Shown here: positions 1 to 5,694 of the stretch, in pieces
How the letters are laid out: the number at the start of each line of letters is the position of its first letter
How positions within the stretch are numbered: position 1 is the first letter of the stretch
NCBI GenBank assembly: GCA_007122045.1
Contig: SKJM01000164.1
Span: forward strand, 1 to 6,263
Direction: 5' to 3'
Length of the DNA stretch: 6,263 bases
Origin: Planctomycetales bacterium
GTDB lineage: Bacteria; Planctomycetota; Planctomycetia; Pirellulales; Thermoguttaceae
Translations under genes and position numbers: made by a program
The notes under the pieces: generated by a model
Told to the model about the DNA's origin: nothing
Database searches by the model: none
What the model saw: the letters and a program-made list of their open reading frames with translations, nothing else

Positions 1-811
1 CGTTGCGTTTCTGCAGGGCCTTGTGATCGCCGATGTCGCGGAGCACGGCCACCACGCCGCCCGCCGAAAGGTCGGCGTGGCAGCGTCCGGCCGCCCGGCC
101 GTCGAGCTTCGTGGCGGTCACCCGGAACCAGCGGGTGTTGCCGGCGCCGTCGGGCAGTTCCACCTCCTCGCTGCGGTCGCCGGGCGTCTTGCGCCGGACC
201 GTCGTCGTGAGAAGGTCGATCAGCTTTTCGCATCGCACCAACGGGCCCAGGGCGCGGGCTTCCGGTGTTTCGCCGGCGCCGGGAAACAGGGCTTCGGCGC
301 TCGCGTTCGCCAGCACCACCTCCTCGTAGTCGTCGATGGCGAGGATCGGCTCGGGAAGATTCGCGAAGATGCTCCGGATTTTCTCGTATTGGGCGGTCGC
401 CCGGCCGCATCGGATCTCCAGCGCGGCGCGGCGGTGCTCGAGGTCCTGAAGCCGGGCGTGGTACTGCCGGAAAGCCGCGCCGATCTGCTCGGCCAGGGCT
501 TGCCAGGGATGCCCCGGCGACAGCGGTGGAACGCCGGCGAACTCCGGCACGGCCGCTCCGCCCTCGGGAGGCGGCGCGCACAGGGCCGCAACGTGCTGCT
601 CGAACTGGCGGCGGGCGCGCCTGCCTCGAACGGTCCACACGGCGGCGATTATTCCCGCCGGAAGCCATGCCGAGGCCAGCGGCACGGCGCGCCCGGCCCA
701 GTCGCCGGCTCCCATCGGCCAACCGGACAGCCAGGCGGCACCGAACGACAACGACGCGATCAGCGCTGCGGCGGGAAGGAGTGTGCTGGCTCGGAAATCG
801 CTCATTCGCAT
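1..811 (-). CDS. Membrane-bound PAS-domain sensor histidine kinase, N-terminal part (partial at left edge)
   Basis: An open frame of 270 complete codons runs off the left edge, so the 3' end is missing. Residues about 11-30 and 43-61 are two hydrophobic segments separated by a loop of only some 12-15 residues, followed by an Arg-rich stretch (62-68), as expected for an inner-membrane anchor with a cytoplasmic body. A helical linker (about 103-145) leads into a PAS-like domain at about 142-262: it begins IFANLPEPILAIDDYEEVV, has LANASAEALF, and ends in strands reading TRWFRVTATKL and GGVVAVLRDIGDHKALQKRN. That last pattern is the usual junction between PAS and the phospho-acceptor helix. The H-box and ATPase domain would lie outside the window, so kinase activity is inferred from architecture. 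The start is ATG at 811; a second in-frame ATG at 805 has AAGG at a more typical distance. A stop codon lies nine codons upstream (836-838). It lies in the same direction as the pilus genes but 332 bases away, so it probably has its own promoter. Alternatives are a PAS-GGDEF protein or another PAS-linked enzyme. Confidence 0.72.
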   Translation of the reverse strand, partial: MRMSDFRASTLLPAAALIASLSFGAAWLSGWPMGAGDWAGRAVPLASAWLPAGIIAAVWTVRGRRARRQFEQHVAALCAPPPEGGAAVPEFAGVPPLSPGHPWQALAEQIGAAFRQYHARLQDLEHRRAALEIRCGRATAQYEKIRSIFANLPEPILAIDDYEEVVLANASAEALFPGAGETPEARALGPLVRCEKLIDLLTTTVRRKTPGDRSEEVELPDGAGNTRWFRVTATKLDGRAAGRCHADLSAGGVVAVLRDIGDHKALQKRN

Positions 812-845
812 CGGCCTTGAATAACGTACAACCCGTTAAACAGTA

Positions 846-867
846 GGACAGTCCCAGGGAGTTGTCC
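846..867. promoter_or_regulatory. Imperfect 22-base dyad upstream of the sensor kinase gene
   Basis: GGACA at 846-850 is mirrored by TGTCC at 863-867, with partly pairing bases between them (CCC/GGG near the centre). The dyad sits 35-56 bases upstream of the kinase start. Its position would suit an operator of a regulator acting on the kinase promoter, or a leader hairpin. There is only one copy, and no regulator is identifiable, so this is a weak candidate. Confidence 0.2.
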
Positions 868-935
868 AATAAGAATGCGACTTTTCGCGCCAGGCACGCG
901 CCGTCGTGCCGCCGGCCAACAGGAGCAGGCACACG

Positions 936-964
936 CCGCGGAGCCGGATGTGCGGCTCTTGCGG
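936..964. other. GC-rich hairpin in the intergenic region
   Basis: CCGC (936-939) and GAGCCG (941-946) pair with CGGCTC (953-958) and GCGG (961-964). The loop is GATGTG and there is a small G/TT internal loop. The stem is strong (10 GC-rich pairs) but lacks a T-tract on either side, so it is not a classical intrinsic terminator. It may be a leader structure of the kinase mRNA or a transcription barrier between the two units. Confidence 0.35.
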
Positions 965-1021
965 GTTGGGCCGCTATCCGGGATTATTCATGACAGGGTG
1001 TATACTTGCCGGGGGAATCGG

Positions 1022-1051
1022 GTTTGGAAACTACGTGGGTAGTTGCCAAAC
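1022..1051 (-). terminator. Strong hairpin 93 bases downstream of the secretin gene, possible operon terminator
   Basis: GTTTGG (1022-1027) pairs with CCAAAC (1046-1051), and AACTAC (1029-1034) pairs with GTAGTT (1039-1044). The two helices are separated by a single A/G mismatch, and the loop is only four bases (GTGG). Twelve pairs with a tight loop are unlikely by chance in this short gap. No T-run follows on either strand, so it may be a non-canonical terminator or a 3' stabilising structure for the pilus mRNA. Confidence 0.35.
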
Positions 1052-1092
1052 ATCGCTCCACCGGCACAAGCCCGGATGGTGGCGGGAAGGGA

Positions 1093-1147
1093 TTGAGCCT
1101 TGGGCGGAACTACGAACGCCGGTGAAGGCGGCAGCCCGCCCGCTCAA
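1093..1147 (-). terminator. Bulged hairpin starting at the secretin stop codon
   Basis: TTGAGC (1093-1098) pairs with GCTCAA (1142-1147), and GGGCGG (1102-1107) pairs with CCGCCC (1136-1141). A three-base bulge (CTT) lies on one side only. The 28-base loop contains a small stem, CGCC/GGCG (1117-1120 with 1127-1130). The TGA stop of the secretin (1146-1144) lies inside the stem. There is no clear T-tract, so I read it as a possible transcript-end or mRNA-protecting structure. Confidence 0.33.
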
Positions 1148-3477
1148 GGCAGTTTCCTCGGCCTGGAGATGTCCCTGTTGGGGCCGGGGACGCCGGGATC
1201 GAGAGGATGGACCGGCCCGGACGGCGCCGCCGCCTGCGGCTGGCCGCCCGGTTCCTCGAAAAGCCAGTCGGCGACGTGCGGCTCGCCAAGGGCGTGCGGC
1301 TCGACCATCGGGCACGGTTGCGAAAACGCCGCCTCGTCGCACGGCCCTCCCACCCAGATGGCGTTTCGCAAGTCGATGGCCGCCTGGTAGCCGGGCAGGA
1401 AATGAATCGCCATCTCGGCCTGTCGCAGGGCCGTTTGGCGGTCGCCGCGGGCCCAGGCGTTGCGGGCGAGGCGGTAGTAGCGCTGGGCCACGTGCCGGCG
1501 GTTGAACGGCTGCAGCCGCTCGCCCATCACCTCGTGCCGGTATTGGAACTCGGCCACCGCCCGGGCGCCCTCCCTGCCCATGTCGGGCTCGTACACGATG
1601 TGCGGCGTAATGAGCACCAGCACCTCCTGGCGTTCGGTGGTTTCCGTACTGCTGCGGAACGCGAACCCGACCAGCGGCAGGTTCCCGAGGAACGGCAACT
1701 GGCTCTTGGTCACGGCCACTTCGTCGCGCATCAGCCCGCCGATGACCACGGTCGATCCGTCGCGGACCATGACGTTGGTGGTCACTTCGGTCACCTGTTT
1801 TTCGGGAATGGTGAAGCGGCCGATCTCGCGGACCTCGCCTTTGGACAATTCCGGATGGATTTCCATGCGGATCATCCCGTCGGTCGAGATGAAAGGGCGG
1901 ATGCGCAGGATCGTGCCGGTTTCCATGAACTCGATCGTCTCGGTGGCGACCGTTTCGGTCACCGTGGTGCTGACGTACCCCTTCTGATCGCCGATCTGGA
2001 TGTTGGCGCGCTGCTTGTTGAGCACCAGCAGGCGGGGGCTGGCGATGACGCTGGTATCGCCGATGGACTCCAGCGCGGTGAGGAACGCGCCCAGGTTGCG
2101 GTCGAGGAAGCCGACCTTCAGCGCCCCCCGCTCGAAATCGAAGGTGGCCAGGGTCTGGGCCGGGTCGCCGACGCCGAATTTCACCTGGCCGCTGTCGCGG
2201 AGGAACTGCCAGTTGACGCCGTACTCGTCGTCCTCCTTCAGCGCCACGCTCAGGATCATCGCCTCGATGTGCACTTGGAGGGGCCGGACGTCGACCTCGG
2301 CCACCAGAGCGTCGATCTGCAGGAGCACGGTTTCGTAGTCGCGCACCACGACGGCCTCGGCGCCGGCGAACGAATCGCCGCCGACCGCCCCGCCGTCGGC
2401 CGCGATGCCGCTTTCGGCCGGGGTGGACACGCTGGACACGCCGATCCCCTCGGTCAAGAGCGGCGAAATGAGCTTCTGAAGTTCGGAGGCGGTAATGTAG
2501 TTCGGCCGGAAGATGCGCGTGGTGAGCCGGTCGAACGACTGCTCCAGCGCGACGAAATCGCTCGCCGTGCCCACGAAAACGAACCGGCCGTCCCGCTTGG
2601 CCTGGTAGCCGTTCGCCCGGAGGATCGCGTCCAGCGCGTCCTCCACGCTCACGTCGCTCAGCGTGGCGGAAACGGTCCCCTGCACCCTGGGGCTGGCGAG
2701 GATGTTGATCCGGCCGTGGGCGCCCAGCAGTTCCAGCACTCGGCGAATGTCTTCATTCTGAATGTGGATGGTCAACAGGCCGCCGCCCTCGTCGCGGATC
2801 CTGGCGTCGTTCGCCGGCGCGGGGCTCGGCGCGGTCTGCAGGTCGGGGGGGCGGGGCGCCGACCGTTCGGGTGCGAAGGGCGAGCCGCCGGAGTCGTGGA
2901 ACGCCGGCGGCTCGGCCTGGGCCCCCGGCTGCCCGTCGCGGCGAAGTTCGTCCATGACCTGCTGGACGGTTTCCCGAAGCGACTCCACAGAGAACTGCTC
3001 GGCATAGGCTCGGGCGGGCGCAACCCGGTGTGACGGCATCTCCGGTAGTCGGCCGCTGACAAATGTGGGCAGGGCGAGTTGCACCACGGCCGTTCCCCCG
3101 GCATCGTCGGCTGCGGCCGGCGTCTTCTCGGGAGAGGGCGGCTCGGGGAGGTCTTCCTCGTGCCGCTCGCACGGCGACGCGGCGTCCGGCGGCCCGTCCT
3201 TCGTGGCAACGGCCGGAGTACCCGGCCCGTCTGGCGAACCTGAATCGCACGACCCCCACGAATCGTCCCAATCACCCCGCTGAACGGAGTCCATGCGCCG
3301 ATCGGGGGGAGCGGGTTCATTCGGCTCGAACTCGGCCGGCTCGGCCGACCGGGGGAAAGCAAGCGCCCGGGGGACCGTTCCGGGCGTCGACCCCGCAGTG
3401 AGTCCTACCCCGATCGCCAGCGCCGCCCCGGCGGCTGCGAACGTACCAAGAAGTAAAGTGCTATGGAGTCGGTTCAT
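1144..3477 (-). CDS. pilQ: Type IV pilus secretin (PilQ/GspD family outer-membrane channel)
   Basis: The 777-residue protein forms the outer-membrane ring through which the pilus passes. Residues 7-28 are a hydrophobic export signal, with possible cleavage after A-L-A at 38-40. Residues 41-230 are a Pro/Glu/Asp-rich linker, with a short helical stretch at 160-180. A secretin/TonB short N-terminal (STN/N0) domain lies at about 233-305 (LLTIHIQNEDIRRVLELL; ALDAILRANGYQ). An N1-type ring domain spans about 320-400, with a Gly/Ala-rich insert at 355-373. The secretin core runs from about 400 to 628: QVHIEAMIL, VIASPRLLVLNKQRANIQIG, TGTILRIRPF, VRDGSTVVIGGLMRD, the signature LPFLGNLPLVGFAF, and VLVLITPHIV. 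An extra tail (629-777) contains TPR-like helices at about 660-708. I see no AMIN domain, unlike proteobacterial PilQ. ATG at 3477 is preceded by GGAAGA at short spacing and overlaps the end of the preceding gene by 17 bases, implying coupled translation. GspD is the alternative, but the upstream M-N-O-P genes favour a pilus. Confidence 0.93.
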   Translation of the reverse strand: MNRLHSTLLLGTFAAAGAALAIGVGLTAGSTPGTVPRALAFPRSAEPAEFEPNEPAPPDRRMDSVQRGDWDDSWGSCDSGSPDGPGTPAVATKDGPPDAASPCERHEEDLPEPPSPEKTPAAADDAGGTAVVQLALPTFVSGRLPEMPSHRVAPARAYAEQFSVESLRETVQQVMDELRRDGQPGAQAEPPAFHDSGGSPFAPERSAPRPPDLQTAPSPAPANDARIRDEGGGLLTIHIQNEDIRRVLELLGAHGRINILASPRVQGTVSATLSDVSVEDALDAILRANGYQAKRDGRFVFVGTASDFVALEQSFDRLTTRIFRPNYITASELQKLISPLLTEGIGVSSVSTPAESGIAADGGAVGGDSFAGAEAVVVRDYETVLLQIDALVAEVDVRPLQVHIEAMILSVALKEDDEYGVNWQFLRDSGQVKFGVGDPAQTLATFDFERGALKVGFLDRNLGAFLTALESIGDTSVIASPRLLVLNKQRANIQIGDQKGYVSTTVTETVATETIEFMETGTILRIRPFISTDGMIRMEIHPELSKGEVREIGRFTIPEKQVTEVTTNVMVRDGSTVVIGGLMRDEVAVTKSQLPFLGNLPLVGFAFRSSTETTERQEVLVLITPHIVYEPDMGREGARAVAEFQYRHEVMGERLQPFNRRHVAQRYYRLARNAWARGDRQTALRQAEMAIHFLPGYQAAIDLRNAIWVGGPCDEAAFSQPCPMVEPHALGEPHVADWLFEEPGGQPQAAAPSGPVHPLDPGVPGPNRDISRPRKLP

Positions 3478-4186
3478 CGGTCTTCCATGACGCCTCTTGC
3501 AGGTTCAACGCGAACCTCGCTCCATCCCTGGTGAGCACCACCGTGCCGGGGCGAATCTCGGCCACGTGAAAAGCGTACGACATGTCGCCCTCCCCCAGGA
3601 GAACCTCCTCGCCCACGAGATAGGTCCGCCTGTTGATCATCGCCGCGCCCCGGTCCGGCCCGGCAATCACCCCGGTCAGCGATGCCCCGAGGTCCTGGGG
3701 ATGGACGGGGCGCGGAGTTGGAGGCGGCTCGGCCTCCGCTACCTCCGCTTCTTCTTCCTCTTCCTCGGCCGGCCTGGGCCGGAAAAACGGATCGCGGAAA
3801 CCGCCGCCCGACCCGTGACCCGGCGACCCGTCGGGCGCGAGGTCCGCGGCCGGCCGGCTGGTTGCAGCCGGCGGTGCGATAGGTCGGGTGCGGGGGTCCT
3901 GTTCCATCCATTCCACAATCTGTTGCCACGGGTAGGCGCATGCCATCGGCTCCGAATCGGCGGCCGGAACCGCCATGGCGATTGGCGAAACGCCGCGCCA
4001 TGGCCGCGCGCCCGGTTCCTCCGCTGGGCTCGCGGTCGTACGCCGGCCATGGGGCGCGAACCACCCCCACACAAGTGGTGCCCAGAACCACAAGGCAACC
4101 ACGCAAAGGATCCCCAAAACGGCAGCCTTCGCGGGATGGGCAGCGACTTCGCGCCGTACCTTCCTCTTTATCTTGCCTACGTTCAC
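3461..4186 (-). CDS. pilP: PilP/GspC-like inner-membrane pilus alignment protein
   Basis: The 241-residue protein starts with a basic cytoplasmic tail (1-20, many Lys/Arg), then a single membrane segment at about 21-43 rich in Trp. A long disordered periplasmic stretch (45-165) follows, with Pro/Ala runs, an RDPFF motif at 131-135 and six consecutive Glu at 141-146. The C-terminal domain (about 168-230) reads ASLTGVIAGPDRGAAMINRR, YLVGEEV and HVAEIRPGTVVLTRDGARF. This is the small beta-domain pattern of PilP and GspC, which docks on the N-terminal ring of the secretin. The start is GTG at 4186 without a visible ribosome site; an in-frame stop lies eight codons upstream (4208-4210), and no later start would keep the membrane segment. 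Canonical PilP is a lipoprotein; this one has no lipobox and is anchored by a helix, closer to GspC. Its place between pilO and the secretin supports the role. The assignment rests on domain pattern and synteny, since overall sequence identity to named PilP proteins is probably low. Confidence 0.72.
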   Translation of the reverse strand: MNVGKIKRKVRREVAAHPAKAAVLGILCVVALWFWAPLVWGWFAPHGRRTTASPAEEPGARPWRGVSPIAMAVPAADSEPMACAYPWQQIVEWMEQDPRTRPIAPPAATSRPAADLAPDGSPGHGSGGGFRDPFFRPRPAEEEEEEAEVAEAEPPPTPRPVHPQDLGASLTGVIAGPDRGAAMINRRTYLVGEEVLLGEGDMSYAFHVAEIRPGTVVLTRDGARFALNLQEASWKTDEPTP

Positions 4187-4201
4187 AATGCCGGTTGTGC
4201 T

Positions 4202-4220
4202 CGGCGGCTATGCGCCGCCG
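4202..4220. other. GC hairpin in the pilO-pilP spacer
   Basis: CGGCGGC (4202-4208) pairs perfectly with GCCGCCG (4214-4220) around a five-base loop. It occupies the middle of the 59-base spacer, ending 16 bases before the GTG start of the pilP-like gene. There is no T-tract. It could modulate translation or processing of the downstream genes, but seven GC pairs are also possible by chance at this base composition. Confidence 0.3.
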
Positions 4221-4245
4221 GAACACGTCTCCTCTGGGTTATCGG

Positions 4246-4815
4246 CTAATTGGAGTTCTTTGCGTAATCCGTTTTGTCTCGATTATCGGCAAAAATCGTC
4301 AGGTCGACCCTGCACTGCACATTTTCACTGTCCGGCCGTATCTTCTCCAGGTGCACCCGCTTTACCCACACTTTCGCCGGAAGACGCTCCAAGCCGTGCA
4401 GCAATGCAAACACTTCAGCGAACGAGCCGACACACCCCAAGGAAACCGGCACCTCGCTCAAGTAAGCCCGGGCGACGACCGGCTGGGGGTCGAAGCGGAC
4501 CGTTTGAACTCCCGACCGCTTTTCCACACCGTGAATGCCGGCGAACAGTTCGGAAAGCCGGGCGACCCTCGGGACGTTTTTGCGCCACTGCTCCTGGTAC
4601 TGCCTGATCAGGCGAAGTTCCTCTTCCGACGCCACCAGCGCCGCACCGACGGCCTGCGCGTGGGCGAGGTGCTGCTGCTTCTGGCGGATTCGGCTGCGGA
4701 GTTCCGCCGTGGTCTGTTGCCCCGGCAGGAACACGAAAACGACATACGCAATCGAGCCCGCCGCCAACGGCAGCGTGACCCACCAATTTCCGCGTTTGAG
4801 GTTCTCCCACATCAT
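4246..4815 (-). CDS. pilO: PilO-like type IV pilus alignment protein
   Basis: The 189-residue protein has a short cytoplasmic tail with Trp pair WW (11-12), a membrane segment at about 13-31, a coiled coil of charged and Gln-rich heptads at about 35-80, and a C-terminal ferredoxin-like domain at about 85-178. That domain reads RVARLSELFAGIHGVEKRSG, then EVPVSLGCVGSFAEVFALLH, GLERLPAKVWVKRVHLEK and VQCRVDLTIFAD. This is the standard PilO fold pattern, and the length is near the family norm of about 200. PilO pairs with PilN in the inner membrane and periplasm to align the pilus motor with the secretin. Two consecutive ATG codons (4815 and 4812) could each serve as the start. Both sit at the edge of an inverted copy of the repeat found downstream of pilN, and no ribosome site is visible. 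The spacer to pilN is 107 bases, the longest in this operon. The last codons (about 4246-4290) are noticeably less GC-rich than the rest of the gene. Confidence 0.82.
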   Translation of the reverse strand: MMWENLKRGNWWVTLPLAAGSIAYVVFVFLPGQQTTAELRSRIRQKQQHLAHAQAVGAALVASEEELRLIRQYQEQWRKNVPRVARLSELFAGIHGVEKRSGVQTVRFDPQPVVARAYLSEVPVSLGCVGSFAEVFALLHGLERLPAKVWVKRVHLEKIRPDSENVQCRVDLTIFADNRDKTDYAKNSN

Positions 4816-4839
4816 AAAACCGCGACCGGTGGTCGCGCC
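4813..4839 (-). repeat. Inverted copy of the 26-base repeat, covering the pilO start codon
   Basis: Read on the minus strand, this copy has GGCGCGACCACC (4839-4828) followed by GGTCGCGGTTTTATG (4827-4813). It matches the junction of two units of the array at 4887-4978 in the opposite orientation. Its core, CGCGACC at 4821-4827 and GGTCGCG at 4831-4837, is a perfect dyad around three bases. Against 4875-4901 it forms a 27-base inverted repeat with three mismatches. The ATG at its end is the pilO start. Confidence 0.85.
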
Positions 4840-4886
4840 GTGGTTGTTTGGGCGAGTTGGTTGTTTATATTGTTGGCGCGATCGCC

Positions 4887-4978
4887 GGTCGCGGCTTTAT
4901 GGCGCGGCCACCGGTCGCGGCTTTATGGCGCGGCCACCGGTCGCGGTTTTATGGCGCGGCCGGCGGTCGCGGTTTGAT
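4887..4978 (+). repeat. Tandem array of a 26-base repeat, about 3.5 copies
   Basis: Units lie at 4887-4912, 4913-4938 and 4939-4964, with a partial unit at 4965-4978. Each begins GGTCGCGG, continues with C or T then TTTATGG, and ends CGCGGCC plus ACC or GGC. Units 1 and 2 are identical; unit 3 differs at three positions. A degenerate preceding half-unit (GGCGCGATCGCC) lies at 4875-4886. The units abut without spacers, so this is not a CRISPR array. The array overlaps the 3' end of the pilN-like gene and provides its stop codon. The presence of both orientations within 170 bases resembles REP-type or mosaic palindromic elements, though I cannot name the family. Confidence 0.9.
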
Positions 4979-5672
4979 CTGGACGGGTCGGCCCGCCCGG
5001 CTGGCCGTAGCCGGGTCGCACGACGATCGTGGCCCGAAAACGGACGTTCCGCCCATCCTCGCGTTCGACGCGCTCGATCGACTCCAGTTCGGCCTTCCGA
5101 ACCAGGCTGTGGTGTCCCAGCGCGCCCAGGAAGCGGTGCAAAACCGCACTGTCGCTGGTGGCGCCCCGGACGCGCATGATCGTGGGCGCGGTGTCTGCCT
5201 GCTCCCGCAACTCGGCCAGGTCGCGTTCGGCCGCGGGGAGCGCGGCCAAGGCCTTTTCGTCCTCGTTGGGTTGGGGCCGCCGCGGCGAGGGGCGCGCAAC
5301 GGCCGCCGCGCCGGTGGTAATCTCCAGTTCGCTCAACAGGATCTCGTCCGGAAGCGGCTCCAGCAGGGCGCGGAGCAGTTGGGTGCGCGGCCACGGGTGA
5401 CGCAGGTAGGTCAGCAGGGTGGCCTCCGCCCGAGCTTCCTTCAGTTCCGTCTGGAGCTTCGCCAGGCGGTCGTTCGCGGCAACGGCCTGTTCATATTGCG
5501 GGGCCAGCAAATCCAGTTCGGCGCGCAGGGCGGCATGGCGGCGAAACTGCCCAACCGCGGCGACGGCCACGATGGTGGTAAACGCCAGCACCACGACGAC
5601 CTGCCATGGTTTCGAGCGTTTCCGGGCCTGCCGGCGGTGGTATTGAGCGGGAAGGAAATCGATGTCGAGCAT
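4923..5672 (-). CDS. pilN: PilN-like type IV pilus alignment protein
   Basis: From ATG at 5672 the protein has 249 residues. It starts MLDIDFLPAQY, the equivalent of the PilN cytoplasmic motif (INLLP in well-studied PilN) that inserts into a groove on PilM. A basic stretch (about 12-22) precedes a membrane segment at about 24-42, then a coiled coil at about 45-90. The periplasmic part has a first strand ILLSELEITTG (about 111-121), a Pro/Ala/Glu-rich insert (about 125-160), and a ferredoxin-like half at about 164-219 (MRVRGATSDSAVLHRFLGAL; AELESIERVE; VRFRATIVV). The start could instead be TTG at 5687, which adds five residues; ATG is preferred because it directly precedes the conserved motif. 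Neither has a visible ribosome site, and the upstream gene ends 22 bases before the ATG. The last 17 residues, from QTATAGRAIK onward, and the TAA stop are encoded by repeat units, so the natural C-terminus has probably been replaced or extended. Confidence 0.82.
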   Translation of the reverse strand: MLDIDFLPAQYHRRQARKRSKPWQVVVVLAFTTIVAVAAVGQFRRHAALRAELDLLAPQYEQAVAANDRLAKLQTELKEARAEATLLTYLRHPWPRTQLLRALLEPLPDEILLSELEITTGAAAVARPSPRRPQPNEDEKALAALPAAERDLAELREQADTAPTIMRVRGATSDSAVLHRFLGALGHHSLVRKAELESIERVEREDGRNVRFRATIVVRPGYGQPGGPTRPDQTATAGRAIKPRPVAAP

Positions 5673-5694
5673 AATGGGGATCTGCAATGTATCG

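Larger units (their letters stand above)
812..1143. other. Intergenic region between sensor kinase and secretin
   Basis: No convincing coding frame exists here on either strand. The stretch is less GC-biased than the genes and holds several dyad structures, listed separately (846-867, 936-964, 1022-1051, 1093-1147). It must contain the 3' end of the pilus operon and probably the promoter of the kinase gene. On the minus strand a weak -10-like hexamer AATAAT lies at 988-983 and a weak -35-like TTGGAC at 869-864, but neither has a good partner at the right spacing, so I do not call a promoter. I recognise no tRNA or small RNA. Confidence 0.6.

Noticed and set aside
23..820. Plus-strand open frame of 265 codons opposite the sensor kinase
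   Set aside because: The predicted protein is Arg/Gly-rich without any recognisable domain, and the opposite strand has membrane segments and a PAS pattern.
941..958. Remnant of a group II intron domain V (GAGCCG...CGGCTC)
   Set aside because: The hairpin is only 18 bases, lacks the bulge and the GNRA loop, and has no intron-like sequence or maturase around it.
981..1010. Plus-strand promoter with TATACT at 1001-1006
   Set aside because: There is no acceptable -35 at 16-18 bases and no plus-strand gene to be expressed.
1207..3033. A 608-codon open frame on the plus strand, opposite the secretin gene
   Set aside because: It is an antisense frame kept open by high GC and third-position bias. 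Its product is His/Asp/Gly/Arg-rich with no domain, while the minus strand encodes a clear secretin.
3497..4977. Long plus-strand frames (3497-4249 and 3940-4977) opposite pilP and pilO
   Set aside because: Both are shadows of real minus-strand genes, with arginine-rich low-complexity translations and no domain.
4887..4978. CRISPR array
   Set aside because: Units abut directly with no spacers, number only about three and a half, and no cas genes are present.
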